Positions 36,058-45,700 of a DNA stretch of 64,000 nucleotides are shown here, piece after piece. The translations under genes and the position numbers were made by a program. Numbering within the stretch: position 1 is the stretch's first letter; each line of letters opens with the position of its first letter. This DNA comes from Gemmatimonadota bacterium (GTDB taxonomy: Bacteria; Gemmatimonadota; Gemmatimonadetes; Gemmatimonadales; Gemmatimonadaceae): positions 124,001-188,000 of the forward strand of contig JADJNZ010000004.1 of assembly GCA_016714015.1 (NCBI GenBank), in the 5' to 3' direction. Under the pieces are notes generated by a model, which saw only the letters and a program-made list of their open reading frames with translations, made no database searches and was not told the origin of the DNA.

Positions 36058-39000
36058 TGCCGTCGTCGCCCGGGCGGTGCAGCGCCGCCTGCACCGCCCG
36101 GGCGAGCGCCTCGCGCTGGAAGGGCTTCGTGAGGGCCGCGACGAAGCCCGCCTCGCGGAAGTGCGCCATCGTCGGATCGTCGGAGTAGCCGCTCGCCACG
36201 ATGGCCCGCGCCGACGGGTCGATCCGCAGGATCTCCGCCATCGCCTGCCGACCGCCCATCCCGCCAGGGATCGTGAGGTCCATGACGAGCAGGTCGAACG
36301 GGGAGCCGGCCTGCCGCCGCTCGGTGAATCGCTCCACGGCCGCGCGTCCCTCGGCGACGGACTCGACACGATAGCCCAGCTGCTCGAGCATCCGCTGCAG
36401 CACCGAGCGGACGAGCGGTTCGTCGTCGAGGACGAGGATCGACCCGTTCCCCGGCACGAGCGCGACCTGCTCGGGTGTCGCCTCCGCCGCCATCTCGCTC
36501 GACGCCGGGAAGAACGCGCTGAAGGTCGTGCCCTCGCCCACGCGCGACGTGAAGGTGAGCGTCCCGCCGTGGTTGCGGCAGATCGCGAAGGCCGTGGCGA
36601 GGCCCAGACCGTTCCCCCCGCGTTTCGTCGTGAAGTACGGGTCGAACACGCGATGGCGGATCGCCTCGGGGATCCCGTTGCCGTTGTCGGCGAAGTCGAT
36701 CCGGACGTAGCGCTCCGCACCCGAGCCTGACGCGGGCGCCGCCGCGGCGACGGCGCCGAGCGGGAGGTGCTCGGCGACGTTCGACGCCCGCACGACGAGC
36801 CGTCCCCCTTCGCCGGTGGCCTGCGCGGCGTTCAGCACGAGGTTGCTCACGACCTGGCTGAACTGCCCGGCATCGAGATGGGCGTGCCAGAGCGACTCGG
36901 GGAGCTCGATGTCGATGCGCATGTGGGAGCCGGCACCGGCCAGCGCGATCGCATCCCGGAGCACGCGGGCCACGTCGGTCGTGCGCCGGAGCGGCTGCCC
37001 GCCCTTCGCGAACGCGAGCAGCTGCGTCGTCAGGTGACTCGCCGCCATCGCGGCCTGCTCCGCGCCAGCGAGCATCTCCTCCCGCTCGTCCGGCTCCGCG
37101 TCGCGCGCCAGCGTCACATGCCCGAGGATCGCGGTCAGCGCGTTGTTGAAGTCGTGCGCGATCCCGCCCGCGAGCACGCCGAGCGACTGGAGCTTGTCAT
37201 CGCGCTGTCGCGCTTCCTCCTCCTGATGCTCCTCGGTGGTGTCCCGGACGCTGACGAGCACACAGCTGCGGCCACCGGAGGTCACGCGGCTTCCGCGGAC
37301 CTCGCTCCAGTGCGCGCGCCCCGCGGGATCCTCCCACTCCGCGTCGATGGCCTGATGGTCGGTGTCCGGTCCCTCGAGGAGTCGCGCGAGCGCGTCGGCG
37401 AGCCAGCGCGGGTCGATCGCCGCGATCGGGAGCGTGCCCATCGCGGTGTCCACACCGCAGAGGGTGCGCGCGGGACCGTTGCACTCGAGCACCGTGCGCG
37501 TCGAGGCGTCGACCAGCAGGAACGGCACCATCGACGTCTGGAACAGGGCACGGTACCGTTGCTCCGACTCCACCACCGCCCGCTCGGCGCGCACGCGCGT
37601 GGTGTACAGCACCAGGAGCAGCACGAGACTCGCGACGAGCGCGAGCATCGTGGCGACGGACCAGACCAACCGCTCGCGACGCGACTCGGCGAGGACGGCG
37701 AGCGCGTCGAGGTCCGCCTGCCGCTGTCGCGCCTGGTAGCGCGTCTCGATCTCCGCCGTCAGGCGTTGCTTCGCGCTGTCCGCCAGCTCCGTCGCGAGCG
37801 CGTGATAGCGCTGGTAGGTGCGGAGGGCCGCGCCGCTGTCCCCGGTCGCGGCCTGCGCTTCCGAGAGCAACGCGAGCAGGTCCGACTGGCTGCGGCGGCT
37901 GTTGATCTCCGTCGCGAGCGCGACCGATCGCTCGAAGAGCGGGATCGCGCCGCGCGGGTCGCCGAGTCGCATGCGGACCTCCGCCACCGCGCCCTGCGAC
38001 CGGACCACGCCGTCCTTGTCGCCGATCCGCTCGCGCAGGGCGAGGGCGCGGCGATGGTAGTCGAGCGCCGACGTCGGCTGCTGCATCCGCTCGTGCGCAT
38101 AGCCGATGTTGCTCAGGTCCTTCGCCTGCCCGTAGAGGTTCCCGTCCTCCACGTCGAGGAGGTACGCGCGCTCGAGGGGTCCGATCGCGGCGCTCGGGCG
38201 GCCGAGCTCGATCAGGGCGAGCCCGACGTTGTTGAGCGTGTTCGTCAGGTTGCGGCGCGGTCCGAGGCGTTCGTGGATCGCGAGGGCGCGTCGGAGCGCT
38301 GCGTAGCCGTCCGCCGTCCGCCCGAGGTCGAGATAGACGAGGCCGATGTTGTTGTGCGCGCGGGCGGCCGCGATCTCGTCGCCGAGGGTCTCGCTCATGC
38401 GCAGCGCCGCGACGAACCCGTCGAGGGCGGCCGCGAGATCGCTCTGGTTGTAGTGGATCGCGCCGACATGCGAGAGCGTGCGCGCGAGCGCAGGCGAGTC
38501 GCCATACGGCTCGAGCAGCCGCCGCGCGCGCCCGATCGAGGCAGTAGCGGCCGCATAGTCCGCCATGCGCCACTGGACGAGCGAGACCTCGTAGTGCGCA
38601 TCCGCGAGGGTCCGGGCGTCCCCCAGCGAGGTCGCGAGCGACTCCGCGCGCAGGGCCTCCGCCAGCGCCTCGGGATAGGTCCCTCCCGATTGCAGCGCGT
38701 AGCTCCGCGTGATGCGCGCCTCGACCTCGCGGGGCACGGATGGGTGCACGGTGAGCAGGGTCAGAGCCTCGTCGGCGAACGGGAGGCCGATCGCGGGCGC
38801 GTCCTTGTGCGCATCGGCGAGGGCGAGCAGCAGCGGGATGCGTGCGGCCCCTGTCGCGGTCGCGAGGCGTTGGGCGAGCGCCGCCGTGTCGGGCACCGGG
38901 ATGGCGCCGGGCTTCGCTGACTGTGCCGTGAGCGGCGCGGCGCCACCGAGCCAGAGGCTCGCGAAGAGCACGGCGAACACGGCACGGGACACGCGCGCGA

Positions 39001-39061
39001 GTGCCGTGGCTCGCCAGCCGATCGGTCGGGGGTCGTGGTGGTCCCGGCGCATGTCGGACAT
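36038..39061 (-). CDS. Hybrid histidine kinase with TPR sensor, PAS and receiver domains
   Basis: 1007 residues. A signal/anchor (AVFAVLFASLWLGGAAPLTAQ) is followed by a tetratricopeptide region (about 60-450; e.g. AHNNIGLVYLDLGRTADGYAALRRAL, TLNNVGLALIELGRPSAAIGPLERAY). One membrane helix (about 465-488), a PAS domain (500-610), a kinase core and a C-terminal receiver follow. The phosphoacceptor is His636 in GGIAHDFNNALTAIL. ATP-site boxes are LVLNAAQAT, FADNGNGIPE and GGNGLGLATAFAI. The receiver has LDDEPLVR and LLVMDLTIPGGMGG (acceptor Asp). The TPR region probably senses in the periplasm. No DNA-binding partner is adjacent. The true start could be the Met at 39052. Confidence 0.9.
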   Translation of the reverse strand: MSDMRRDHHDPRPIGWRATALARVSRAVFAVLFASLWLGGAAPLTAQSAKPGAIPVPDTAALAQRLATATGAARIPLLLALADAHKDAPAIGLPFADEALTLLTVHPSVPREVEARITRSYALQSGGTYPEALAEALRAESLATSLGDARTLADAHYEVSLVQWRMADYAAATASIGRARRLLEPYGDSPALARTLSHVGAIHYNQSDLAAALDGFVAALRMSETLGDEIAAARAHNNIGLVYLDLGRTADGYAALRRALAIHERLGPRRNLTNTLNNVGLALIELGRPSAAIGPLERAYLLDVEDGNLYGQAKDLSNIGYAHERMQQPTSALDYHRRALALRERIGDKDGVVRSQGAVAEVRMRLGDPRGAIPLFERSVALATEINSRRSQSDLLALLSEAQAATGDSGAALRTYQRYHALATELADSAKQRLTAEIETRYQARQRQADLDALAVLAESRRERLVWSVATMLALVASLVLLLVLYTTRVRAERAVVESEQRYRALFQTSMVPFLLVDASTRTVLECNGPARTLCGVDTAMGTLPIAAIDPRWLADALARLLEGPDTDHQAIDAEWEDPAGRAHWSEVRGSRVTSGGRSCVLVSVRDTTEEHQEEEARQRDDKLQSLGVLAGGIAHDFNNALTAILGHVTLARDAEPDEREEMLAGAEQAAMAASHLTTQLLAFAKGGQPLRRTTDVARVLRDAIALAGAGSHMRIDIELPESLWHAHLDAGQFSQVVSNLVLNAAQATGEGGRLVVRASNVAEHLPLGAVAAAAPASGSGAERYVRIDFADNGNGIPEAIRHRVFDPYFTTKRGGNGLGLATAFAICRNHGGTLTFTSRVGEGTTFSAFFPASSEMAAEATPEQVALVPGNGSILVLDDEPLVRSVLQRMLEQLGYRVESVAEGRAAVERFTERRQAGSPFDLLVMDLTIPGGMGGRQAMAEILRIDPSARAIVASGYSDDPTMAHFREAGFVAALTKPFQREALARAVQAALHRPGDDGISSPSR

Positions 39062-39074
39062 CCCGGTGAGTGAG

Positions 39075-39094
39075 GCGCCCGAGAGCTCGGGCGC
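39075..39094. promoter_or_regulatory. Short perfect dyad upstream of the hybrid kinase
   Basis: A 9-bp inverted repeat (GCGCCCGAG / CTCGGGCGC, 2-base spacer) ends 14 bases before the start codon of the kinase gene, within its 5' leader. It could be an operator or a leader hairpin; nothing else identifies it. Confidence 0.3.
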
Positions 39095-39232
39095 TGCCTC
39101 ATCTATATGACGGTCCGTCGTGACTTCCTACCGGGAGAACCCTCACGGTTCGGTGGTGAAGTGCTGACCCGCGCGCATTAAGTGTCGGTGAACGGTATTG
39201 CCCGCGCGCGTCTCGCCGCCGACATTCGCCCC

Positions 39233-40384
39233 ATGCGCCCTCAACGTCTCTTCCTCCTGGCGAGCATGCTCGCCACGGCGTGCGATCGGGCCGCCCCGCC
39301 CACGCGCACCGTCGCACCCGAGATCCGTGACGCGGCCGCCTACGAGGCCGTCCCCACCATCGCGCTCGAACCGGACGCGCCGCTCTGCGCCGATCCACTG
39401 GCATGCCTCACCCCGCCGCGCGCGGACGCCGTCGTCGGCGACGACGGCGACGTGCTGCTCCTCATGGCGAGCGGTCGTCGCGCCGAGGTCGGCCGCGTGC
39501 TCGCCGGCACCGACTCCGCGGTGCGGGTCGGACGCGAAGGCAGCGGACCGGGCGAGTACCGCATCCCGGGGCTGCTCGGGTTCTCGCCCACCGGCGACGC
39601 CCTGATCCTCGACATCGCTGCCCGTCGCACGCTGCGCTACTCGCGCGATGGTGCCACCGCCTCCACCGCGCTCGTCACCCTCCCGCCCGCGCCGTTGGGC
39701 GGGTTCGGCTTCGTTCGCGGCGAACTGCGTATCCTCTCGACGGACGTCCCGAAGACGCCCGGCGATTCACTCCCGGTGCACGTCTTCGCACTCGACAGCG
39801 CTGCGCCGAGCGCGCGCCAGTTGCACACCCTTGCCCTGCGCCAGCCGGCCTACGCGCTCATGGCGATGCGGCAGCCACCCGGACTCTTCACGCCCGCGGA
39901 CTGGTTCGCGCTGCGGCAGGACGGGTCGGTGGTGTTCGCGTACGGCGGCGAGCTCGTCGTCGAGCTCTACGACTCCGCGGGCGCGCTCGTGCGGCGCATC
40001 GGTTTCGCGCTCGTGCCGCGCGAACCGCTGGAGCGCGACATCGCGGAGGCGAGCGCGTCACGACTCCGCGGCTTCCCGCCGGGGGCGATGCGCGACGCCG
40101 CGGCGCGCCAGCTCACGCAGGGCATGGCCACGCGGATGCCGCTCGTCACGGCGCTCGTGACCATGCGCGACGGTGAGATCTGGCTCCGTGGCACACCGGA
40201 CCAGCTGGGGGAGCAGGTGGAGTGGCTGGTCCTCTCGGCGGCGGGTGAGCCGCGCTTCCGCGTGCGACTCCCCGTGGACGATGCGGTGCTCGGGAAGCAC
40301 GCGGGGCGCTACCTCGTCACGCGGCAGGACGGGGAGGGGAGCCGGTACTGGTGGGTGCGGCCGCCTACGGGCGCGCCCCGGTGA
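39233..40384 (+). CDS. Putative lipoprotein with 6-bladed beta-propeller-like repeats
   Basis: 383 residues from the ATG at 39233, which starts a lipoprotein signal (LFLLASMLATACD); a GTG at 39182 would bury it. Repeated blocks such as VVGDDGDVLLLMASGRRAEVGRVLAGTDSAVRVGREGSGPGEYRIPGLLGFSPTGDALILDIAARRTLRYSRDG are typical of 6-bladed beta-propeller (NHL-like) proteins of Bacteroidota/Gemmatimonadota. The GREGSGPGEY block is the characteristic one. Likely a surface or periplasmic binding protein. It overlaps the convergent kinase gene by 20 bases. Confidence 0.75.
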   Translation: MRPQRLFLLASMLATACDRAAPPTRTVAPEIRDAAAYEAVPTIALEPDAPLCADPLACLTPPRADAVVGDDGDVLLLMASGRRAEVGRVLAGTDSAVRVGREGSGPGEYRIPGLLGFSPTGDALILDIAARRTLRYSRDGATASTALVTLPPAPLGGFGFVRGELRILSTDVPKTPGDSLPVHVFALDSAAPSARQLHTLALRQPAYALMAMRQPPGLFTPADWFALRQDGSVVFAYGGELVVELYDSAGALVRRIGFALVPREPLERDIAEASASRLRGFPPGAMRDAAARQLTQGMATRMPLVTALVTMRDGEIWLRGTPDQLGEQVEWLVLSAAGEPRFRVRLPVDDAVLGKHAGRYLVTRQDGEGSRYWWVRPPTGAPR

Positions 40385-42101
40385 TGAGCGCGACCAGCTT
40401 CGCCTCGAGCGTCTCCACATCCCACGGCTTGCCGAGGAACGCCGCGTTCGGATCGTCCCCCATCGACTGTTCGATCGTCTCCGCCGAATAGCCGGAGACG
40501 AGCAGCACGGGCGTGCGCACGCCCTGCGCGCGGAGCGTGCGCAGCAGGTCGAGGCCGCTCGCGCCGGGAAGCGTGACGTCGCTGACGATGGCGACGTACC
40601 GCTCGACCCCCGCGAGCCAGGGCAGGGCATCCTCGACGGACGCGACGGCGCGGACCTTCGCGCCGAAGGAGAGGAGGATCCGCTCCGTCGCGAAGCGCAC
40701 CAACGGTTCGTCCTCGATCAGCAGGAGGTGATGGCCGTCGATCGCCGGCAGAGGCGTCCGCGTCGGTGTCGAGCGCCGTGCGGTGGGCGTGGCGGTCGCG
40801 ACGTCGAGGTCCTCGCTCGGCGTCGGGAACCACAGCTCGGCGCGCGTGCCGGTCCCCGGGGTGCTGGAGAGCACGAAGCGGCCGTCGTGTCGTGCCATCG
40901 TGTCCCGCACGATGGCGAGCCCGAGGCCCGTGCCGAGGTGCGCGGGCTTGGTCGTGAAGAAGGGCTCACTCGCCCTGGCGAGGACCTCGGGCGACATCCC
41001 CGGCCCGTCATCGGTGACCGTCAGCAGGGTCCACGCCCGTCCCTCGTCGCGACGCATCTCGATCGCGAGACGGACGGTACCCGCGTCACCGAGCGCGTCG
41101 CGCGCATTGACGATGAGGTTGAACAGCGCCTGCTCCACGGCATCACGATCCACGCGGAGCCGTGCGGTCGTCGCGCGATCGGCCTTGAGCGCGATACCCG
41201 ACGGCAGGACGCGGCGCATCAGGTCGGCGGTGTCGTCGAGGAGCGGCGCGATCGGTTGGAGGACGGGGTCGTGGACGTCGCGCCCCGAGATCGCGAGCAG
41301 TCGTCGCGTGAGCCGCGCGCCGCGCGCCGTCGCCTCGTCGATCGCGCCGATCGCCGAGGCATCGCCGACGGGTCGCAGCGCGGCCGCGCTCGCGCGCACG
41401 ATCGTGAGCAGGTTGTTGAGGTCGTGCGCGACCCCGTTCGCGAGGCGCGAGGCGAGGTCGAGCTTGTCGGCGCGGCGCGCCACCGCGGCATCCGCCTCAC
41501 GCGCGGTGACGTCCTCGAGGACCAGCACCGCGTCCTCGGGACCACCCGCGGGCACGAGATGCGCGCGCACGACGCGCGCCGTGCCGTCCGGCAGGTGCCA
41601 CGGCCAGCGGAGGTCGCGGCGCGGGGCGCCCTCGGCGAGCGAGCGCTCGAGCGCGGCCCGGTCCGCAGGGTCGGCGAGGCGCGTGCGCCAGTCGGCGGTG
41701 GCTGCCGCGCCGGTGGTGGTACCGCTGCCGGCGAGCGCGACGAACTGCGCGTTGGCGTCGAGCACGCGGCCGTCACGCGCAAGATGCGCGATCCCCACCG
41801 GCGCCGCCGTGAGCAGGGCGCGCGAGCGCGCTTCCTGCCGCGCGACCTGCGTGTGCGCGGCGTCGAGCTCGAACGCCATCCGCACCACCGCCCACGTCGC
41901 CAACGGCGCGACGATCGCCGGGATGATCGCCGCCGGGATGAAGTACGCCGCGCGATCCGACGGCTGGCCGTTGAAGACGAGGTACGCGACGACCGTCAGC
42001 GCGAGCGAGAGCGCGACGGAGAAACCCGTGATGAGCAGAAGCGTCCGGAGGCGGCCGAGCTTGACGAGCGTGTGGTGCCAGGAGCGGTGCGGGTCGTGCA
42101 T
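40365..42101 (-). CDS. Hybrid histidine kinase with PAS and receiver domains
   Basis: 578 residues. Two membrane helices (about 20-43 and 53-75) form a short anchor, followed by a coiled segment and a PAS domain (about 92-200). The kinase core has acceptor His226 in NGVAHDLNNLLTIV, an N box FNLIVNARDAL, a G1 box VTDDGPGM and a G2 box GTGLGLAIVRD. The receiver (about 457-575) has LIEDEPLVR and Asp508 in IVSDVTLPG. Same family as the TPR kinase at 36038-39061 but without an extracytoplasmic sensor. No response regulator with an output domain lies nearby. Confidence 0.92.
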   Translation of the reverse strand: MHDPHRSWHHTLVKLGRLRTLLLITGFSVALSLALTVVAYLVFNGQPSDRAAYFIPAAIIPAIVAPLATWAVVRMAFELDAAHTQVARQEARSRALLTAAPVGIAHLARDGRVLDANAQFVALAGSGTTTGAAATADWRTRLADPADRAALERSLAEGAPRRDLRWPWHLPDGTARVVRAHLVPAGGPEDAVLVLEDVTAREADAAVARRADKLDLASRLANGVAHDLNNLLTIVRASAAALRPVGDASAIGAIDEATARGARLTRRLLAISGRDVHDPVLQPIAPLLDDTADLMRRVLPSGIALKADRATTARLRVDRDAVEQALFNLIVNARDALGDAGTVRLAIEMRRDEGRAWTLLTVTDDGPGMSPEVLARASEPFFTTKPAHLGTGLGLAIVRDTMARHDGRFVLSSTPGTGTRAELWFPTPSEDLDVATATPTARRSTPTRTPLPAIDGHHLLLIEDEPLVRFATERILLSFGAKVRAVASVEDALPWLAGVERYVAIVSDVTLPGASGLDLLRTLRAQGVRTPVLLVSGYSAETIEQSMGDDPNAAFLGKPWDVETLEAKLVALITGARP

Positions 42102-42180
42102 GTGGACCGGTGGGGGGATGCGCGAACAGGAATATGCCCATCCTGGTCAGGCGAGCAAGAGCGCCGGTCCCGCGAACCCT

Positions 42181-43260
42181 TCACCGCACCACGGCACGCC
42201 TCGCGCGCCACTGCGCCGGCGTCATCACCACGCGGAATCCGATGTGCGAAGCCCCGGTGTCCGGCGCGCCCGTCCCGCGCGCACTCACGCGATAGCCGCG
42301 GCAGTACACATCATTGCAGAGGAACGAGCCGCCACGGATCACGCGCATCGGCTCGCCCTCCGTGCGCGGGTCGAGTCCCGTCGCCGGACCGGTCGGGTCG
42401 TGCACCGGGGCCTCGTGCGCGCGGCGTGCGTACGTGTCGGGCCGATAGTGATCCGCCGTCCACTGCCAGACGTTCCCCGCCATGTCGTGCAACCCGTAGC
42501 CGTTCGGCGGGAACGATCCCACCGCGACCGGCTCCGCGGGATGCAGCGGGAAGGTCCCGCCATAGATGTGCGCCTGCGGATGCTCGGCGTCGTGCGCGCC
42601 GTCGCCCCACGCATGCGCCTGACGCTCGTGGCCGCCGCGCGCGGCGTACTCCCACTCCGCTTCGGTCGGCAAGCGTCCGCCCGCCCATCGCGCATAGGCG
42701 ACCGCGTCCTCCCAGGCCACGTGCACCACCGGGAGGTCGGCCTTTCCGGCGAGGTCGGTGCCCGGCCCGCCGGGATGACGCCAGTTCGCGCCAGGGACCC
42801 AGCGCCACCAGCGGCTCACGTCGCGCAGGTCCACCTCGCCCGACGTCGGCGTGAACACCAGGGACCCCGGCACGAGGAGGTCGGCCGCGGGTGGCGGCGT
42901 CCCCGGCGGCATCCCGCGCATCAGCTCCTCGAGCGCGGGCGCGCGCTCGGCGACCGTCACGTGCCCCGTCGCGTCGACGAAGCGCGCGAAGGCGGCGTTC
43001 GTGACGGTGTGGACGTCCATGTAGAACCCGCTCACCGCGACGGCATGCACCGGTCGCTCATGCGGCAGTGCGAACGGCCCGTCGTCGCCCATCGAGAAGG
43101 TGCCGCCGGGGATCCAGACCATGCCGTCTGGCGCCGGACCCGGCGCGGGCACCGCGGGCACCGCGCGCGCCGCGCTCGCGCCGTCCCGAGCACCGCAGGC
43201 GGCGAGCGCGGCGAACCACGAGACCGCGAGCGCACGACGGATCGAATGGCGTGGGGGCAC
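42181..43260 (-). CDS. Exported formylglycine-generating enzyme (FGE-sulfatase family)
   Basis: 359 residues from a GTG, with lipoprotein-type signal (WFAALAACGARDG). The FGE fold is complete: DGMVWIPGGTFSMGDD, ... PVVHVAWEDAVAYARWAGGRLPTEAEWEYAARGG, YGLHDMAGNVWQWTADHY, and RGGSFLCNDVYCRGYRVSARG. Cys315 and Cys320 have the same five-residue spacing as the copper-binding active-site pair of human FGE (336/341), so this looks like a genuine oxygen-dependent FGE and not just a fold relative. It would convert the CSPSR cysteine of a sulfatase to formylglycine. A sulfatase with that motif starts 46 bp away on the other strand. Confidence 0.88.
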   Translation of the reverse strand: MPPRHSIRRALAVSWFAALAACGARDGASAARAVPAVPAPGPAPDGMVWIPGGTFSMGDDGPFALPHERPVHAVAVSGFYMDVHTVTNAAFARFVDATGHVTVAERAPALEELMRGMPPGTPPPAADLLVPGSLVFTPTSGEVDLRDVSRWWRWVPGANWRHPGGPGTDLAGKADLPVVHVAWEDAVAYARWAGGRLPTEAEWEYAARGGHERQAHAWGDGAHDAEHPQAHIYGGTFPLHPAEPVAVGSFPPNGYGLHDMAGNVWQWTADHYRPDTYARRAHEAPVHDPTGPATGLDPRTEGEPMRVIRGGSFLCNDVYCRGYRVSARGTGAPDTGASHIGFRVVMTPAQWRARRAVVR

Positions 43261-43306
43261 GTCGGGAATCTAGCGTCGGCCCTCGGCGGGAGATAACGTT
43301 GCCGCC

Positions 43307-44764
43307 GTGACCGCTCCCCTCGACCGTCCGCGTCGCGCGCCGTTGGCGCGTGCGCTCGTCGCACTCCTCGCCGCGACGGCGATCGCCTGCGCGCCCGCGG
43401 CGCCGGCGCGCCCCAACATCGTCTTCGTCCTCGTCGATGACCTGCGTTGGGACGACTTCGGTGCCGCCGGTCATCCGTTCGCCGAGACGCCCAACATCGA
43501 CCGCCTCGCCGCCGAGGGGGCGCGCTTCCTCAACGCCTTCGCGAGCACGCCGCTCTGTTCGCCGAGTCGTGCGAGCATCCTCACCGGCCAGTACGTGCGG
43601 ACCAACGGGATCACCGACAACACCGCGCGCGACTCGGCGAGCCATCGGCTCGCGACCTTCGCGATCCCGCTCGAGGCCGCCGGCTATCGCACCGGGTTCT
43701 TCGGCAAGTGGCACATGGGGAACGACGATTCCCCGCGGCCGGGCTGGACGCGATGGGTCGCGATGCGCGGGCAGGGAGAGGCGGTCGATCCGTCGCTGAA
43801 CTTCGACGGTACGCGGCGCGTGGTCGAGGGCTACGTGACCGACGTGCTCACCGACCAGGTGGTCGGGTTCCTCCGCGACTCGAGCGCGGCGCCGTTCATG
43901 GTCTTCCTCGCGCACAAGGCGCTGCACCCGAACATCGTGCAGCGCAACGACGGCACGCGCGGGACGATGGCGACGGGGCAGCCGGAGGGCTTCGTGCCGG
44001 CGCCGCGCCACGCGGGGCGGTACGCGACCGCCGTCGTGCCGCGGCGCGAGAACGCGCGTCGCGCGCCGGAACGGAAGCCGGCGCTGCAGCGTGCGATCCC
44101 CGGACTGCCGCCCCTCTCGCCCGAGACCGGCACCAGCGATGCCGACGTCCGCGCACGCCTCGAGATGCTCCTCGGCGTCGACGAGTCCCTCGGCCGCATC
44201 GTCGCGACCCTCGACTCGCTCGGCCAGCTCGACAACACGATCATCGTCCTCACGAGCGATCACGGCTACTTCTACGGCGAGCACGGCCTCGACCAGGAGC
44301 GACGGCTCGCCTACGAGGAGTCGGCGCGGATCCCGCTCATCGTGCGCTACCCGCGCGTCGCGCGGCCGGCCACGACGCCCGCGCAGATGGTGCAGACGAT
44401 CGACTTCGCCTCGACGCTCCTCGCGCTCGCGGGCGTGCCCGACACCGTGCCGCGACAGGGCGTGTCGCTCGTGCCGGTGCTCGACGGCAGCGCGACCACC
44501 TGGCGGCGCTCGGTCCTCCTCGAGTACTACACCGACATCGTCTTCCCGCGGACGCTCACCATGGGCTACGACGCGGTGCGCACCGAGCGATACACCTACA
44601 TCGCGTATCGCGAGCTGCAGGGGATGGACGAGCTGTACGATGTCGTGAGCGACCCGTTCCAGATGGACAACCTGATCGGCACGCCGAAGGGGGATTCGAT
44701 CCTCCCGACGGTGCGCGGCGAGCTGGAGCGACTGCAGCGCGAGGCATTGCCGGCGCGGCGCTGA
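43307..44764 (+). CDS. Exported type I sulfatase
   Basis: 485 residues from a GTG, with a signal ATAIACAPAA. It opens RPNIVFVLVDDLRWDDFG (metal Asp44/45) and carries the sulfatase signature STPLCSPSRASILTGQ, in which Cys84 of CSPSR is the residue oxidised to formylglycine. GYRTGFFGKWHMG and VLTSDHGYFYGEHGL supply further metal and substrate ligands. It hydrolyses sulfate esters outside the cytoplasm; the substrate (sulfated polysaccharide or other) is unknown. The divergent neighbour is its probable maturase. Confidence 0.93.
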   Translation: MTAPLDRPRRAPLARALVALLAATAIACAPAAPARPNIVFVLVDDLRWDDFGAAGHPFAETPNIDRLAAEGARFLNAFASTPLCSPSRASILTGQYVRTNGITDNTARDSASHRLATFAIPLEAAGYRTGFFGKWHMGNDDSPRPGWTRWVAMRGQGEAVDPSLNFDGTRRVVEGYVTDVLTDQVVGFLRDSSAAPFMVFLAHKALHPNIVQRNDGTRGTMATGQPEGFVPAPRHAGRYATAVVPRRENARRAPERKPALQRAIPGLPPLSPETGTSDADVRARLEMLLGVDESLGRIVATLDSLGQLDNTIIVLTSDHGYFYGEHGLDQERRLAYEESARIPLIVRYPRVARPATTPAQMVQTIDFASTLLALAGVPDTVPRQGVSLVPVLDGSATTWRRSVLLEYYTDIVFPRTLTMGYDAVRTERYTYIAYRELQGMDELYDVVSDPFQMDNLIGTPKGDSILPTVRGELERLQREALPARR

Positions 44765-44767
44765 CGC

Positions 44768-45631
44768 TCAGGCGAGTAGGAGCGCCGCCTTCGTGTACGC
44801 ATCCTCCGTCCAGTCGATCATCCCGTGCACGTCGCGCGCCGGCACCTCGAGCGCGCGCAGCAGCACCGCCGCCGGCTGCGGCGGACGCCCCTCGACCGGC
44901 AAGCCCACGTCGAGCTGCCAGCACATCGCCTCGGCCGCCGCGATCACCGTCGCGAGTCGCGCGACCTCCGGCGGCGCCTCCTGCGGATGGTTGTGATGGT
45001 AGACCGCGTCGGCGATGAACTCCGGCAGCGCCCACCGCCCGATGAGGAGGCTCGCGACCGCGCCATGGTCGATGCCGAGGTGCTCCTCCTCGATCGGACC
45101 GATCGGCGCGTCGTGATCGGCGCGCGCGTCGAGCAGTTCCGAGAACTCGTCGGGGAAGTACTGATCCACGACGAGCAGGCCGACGTCGTGCAGGAGGCCC
45201 ACGAGGTACGCGTCCTCGGGGCGGATCTCGCGGGAATCACCCACCGCGGCCCAGAGCCGGCGCGCGAGCGCGGCGACCGTCACGGAGTGCGACCAGAACT
45301 CCTCGTGGTCGAATCGCGCGCGCCCGTTCCCGAAGGCCTTCACCACGGCGAGCACCGTGCAGACCGCGCGCACCTGGTTGAGGCCCATGCGCGCGATCGC
45401 GCCGCTGACCGTCGAGATGGGCGCCCCGGCGCGCCCGAACGCGCCCGAGTTGGAGAGCCGCAGCAGCCGCGTGGTCAGCGCGGGGTCCTGTTCGATGAGG
45501 TGCGCCACGCGCGACACCCCCGCGTGCGGGTCGTCGAGCACGCGGTGCAGCTGCAGGACGATCGTCGGCAGCGTGGGGAGGTCGTCCCCTCGGCTGATGA
45601 TCTGTTGCAGGCGCGGGAAGATGTAGGGCAC
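44768..45631 (-). CDS. HDOD-domain signalling protein
   Basis: 287 residues from a GTG. LPTLPTIVLQLHRVLDDPHAGVSRVAHLIEQDPALTTRLLRLSNSGAFG is the HDOD opening. ISTVSGAIARMGLNQVRAVCTV and FWSHSVTVAALARRL follow. YLVGLLHDVGLLVVDQYFPDEF gives the HD-like pair, but the full metal site of HD-GYP phosphodiesterases is absent, as usual for HDOD. A late VYHHNHPQEAP motif is typical. Such proteins act as adaptors in signalling. Its stop is 3 bases from the sulfatase stop on the other strand. Confidence 0.9.
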   Translation of the reverse strand: MPYIFPRLQQIISRGDDLPTLPTIVLQLHRVLDDPHAGVSRVAHLIEQDPALTTRLLRLSNSGAFGRAGAPISTVSGAIARMGLNQVRAVCTVLAVVKAFGNGRARFDHEEFWSHSVTVAALARRLWAAVGDSREIRPEDAYLVGLLHDVGLLVVDQYFPDEFSELLDARADHDAPIGPIEEEHLGIDHGAVASLLIGRWALPEFIADAVYHHNHPQEAPPEVARLATVIAAAEAMCWQLDVGLPVEGRPPQPAAVLLRALEVPARDVHGMIDWTEDAYTKAALLLA

Positions 45632-45700
45632 GGCGGCTCGAAAGGGGATGGGTGTCCCCTTCAGTATCGACGCCGCAGGCGGGGGGCTTGAGGTGAGGGG

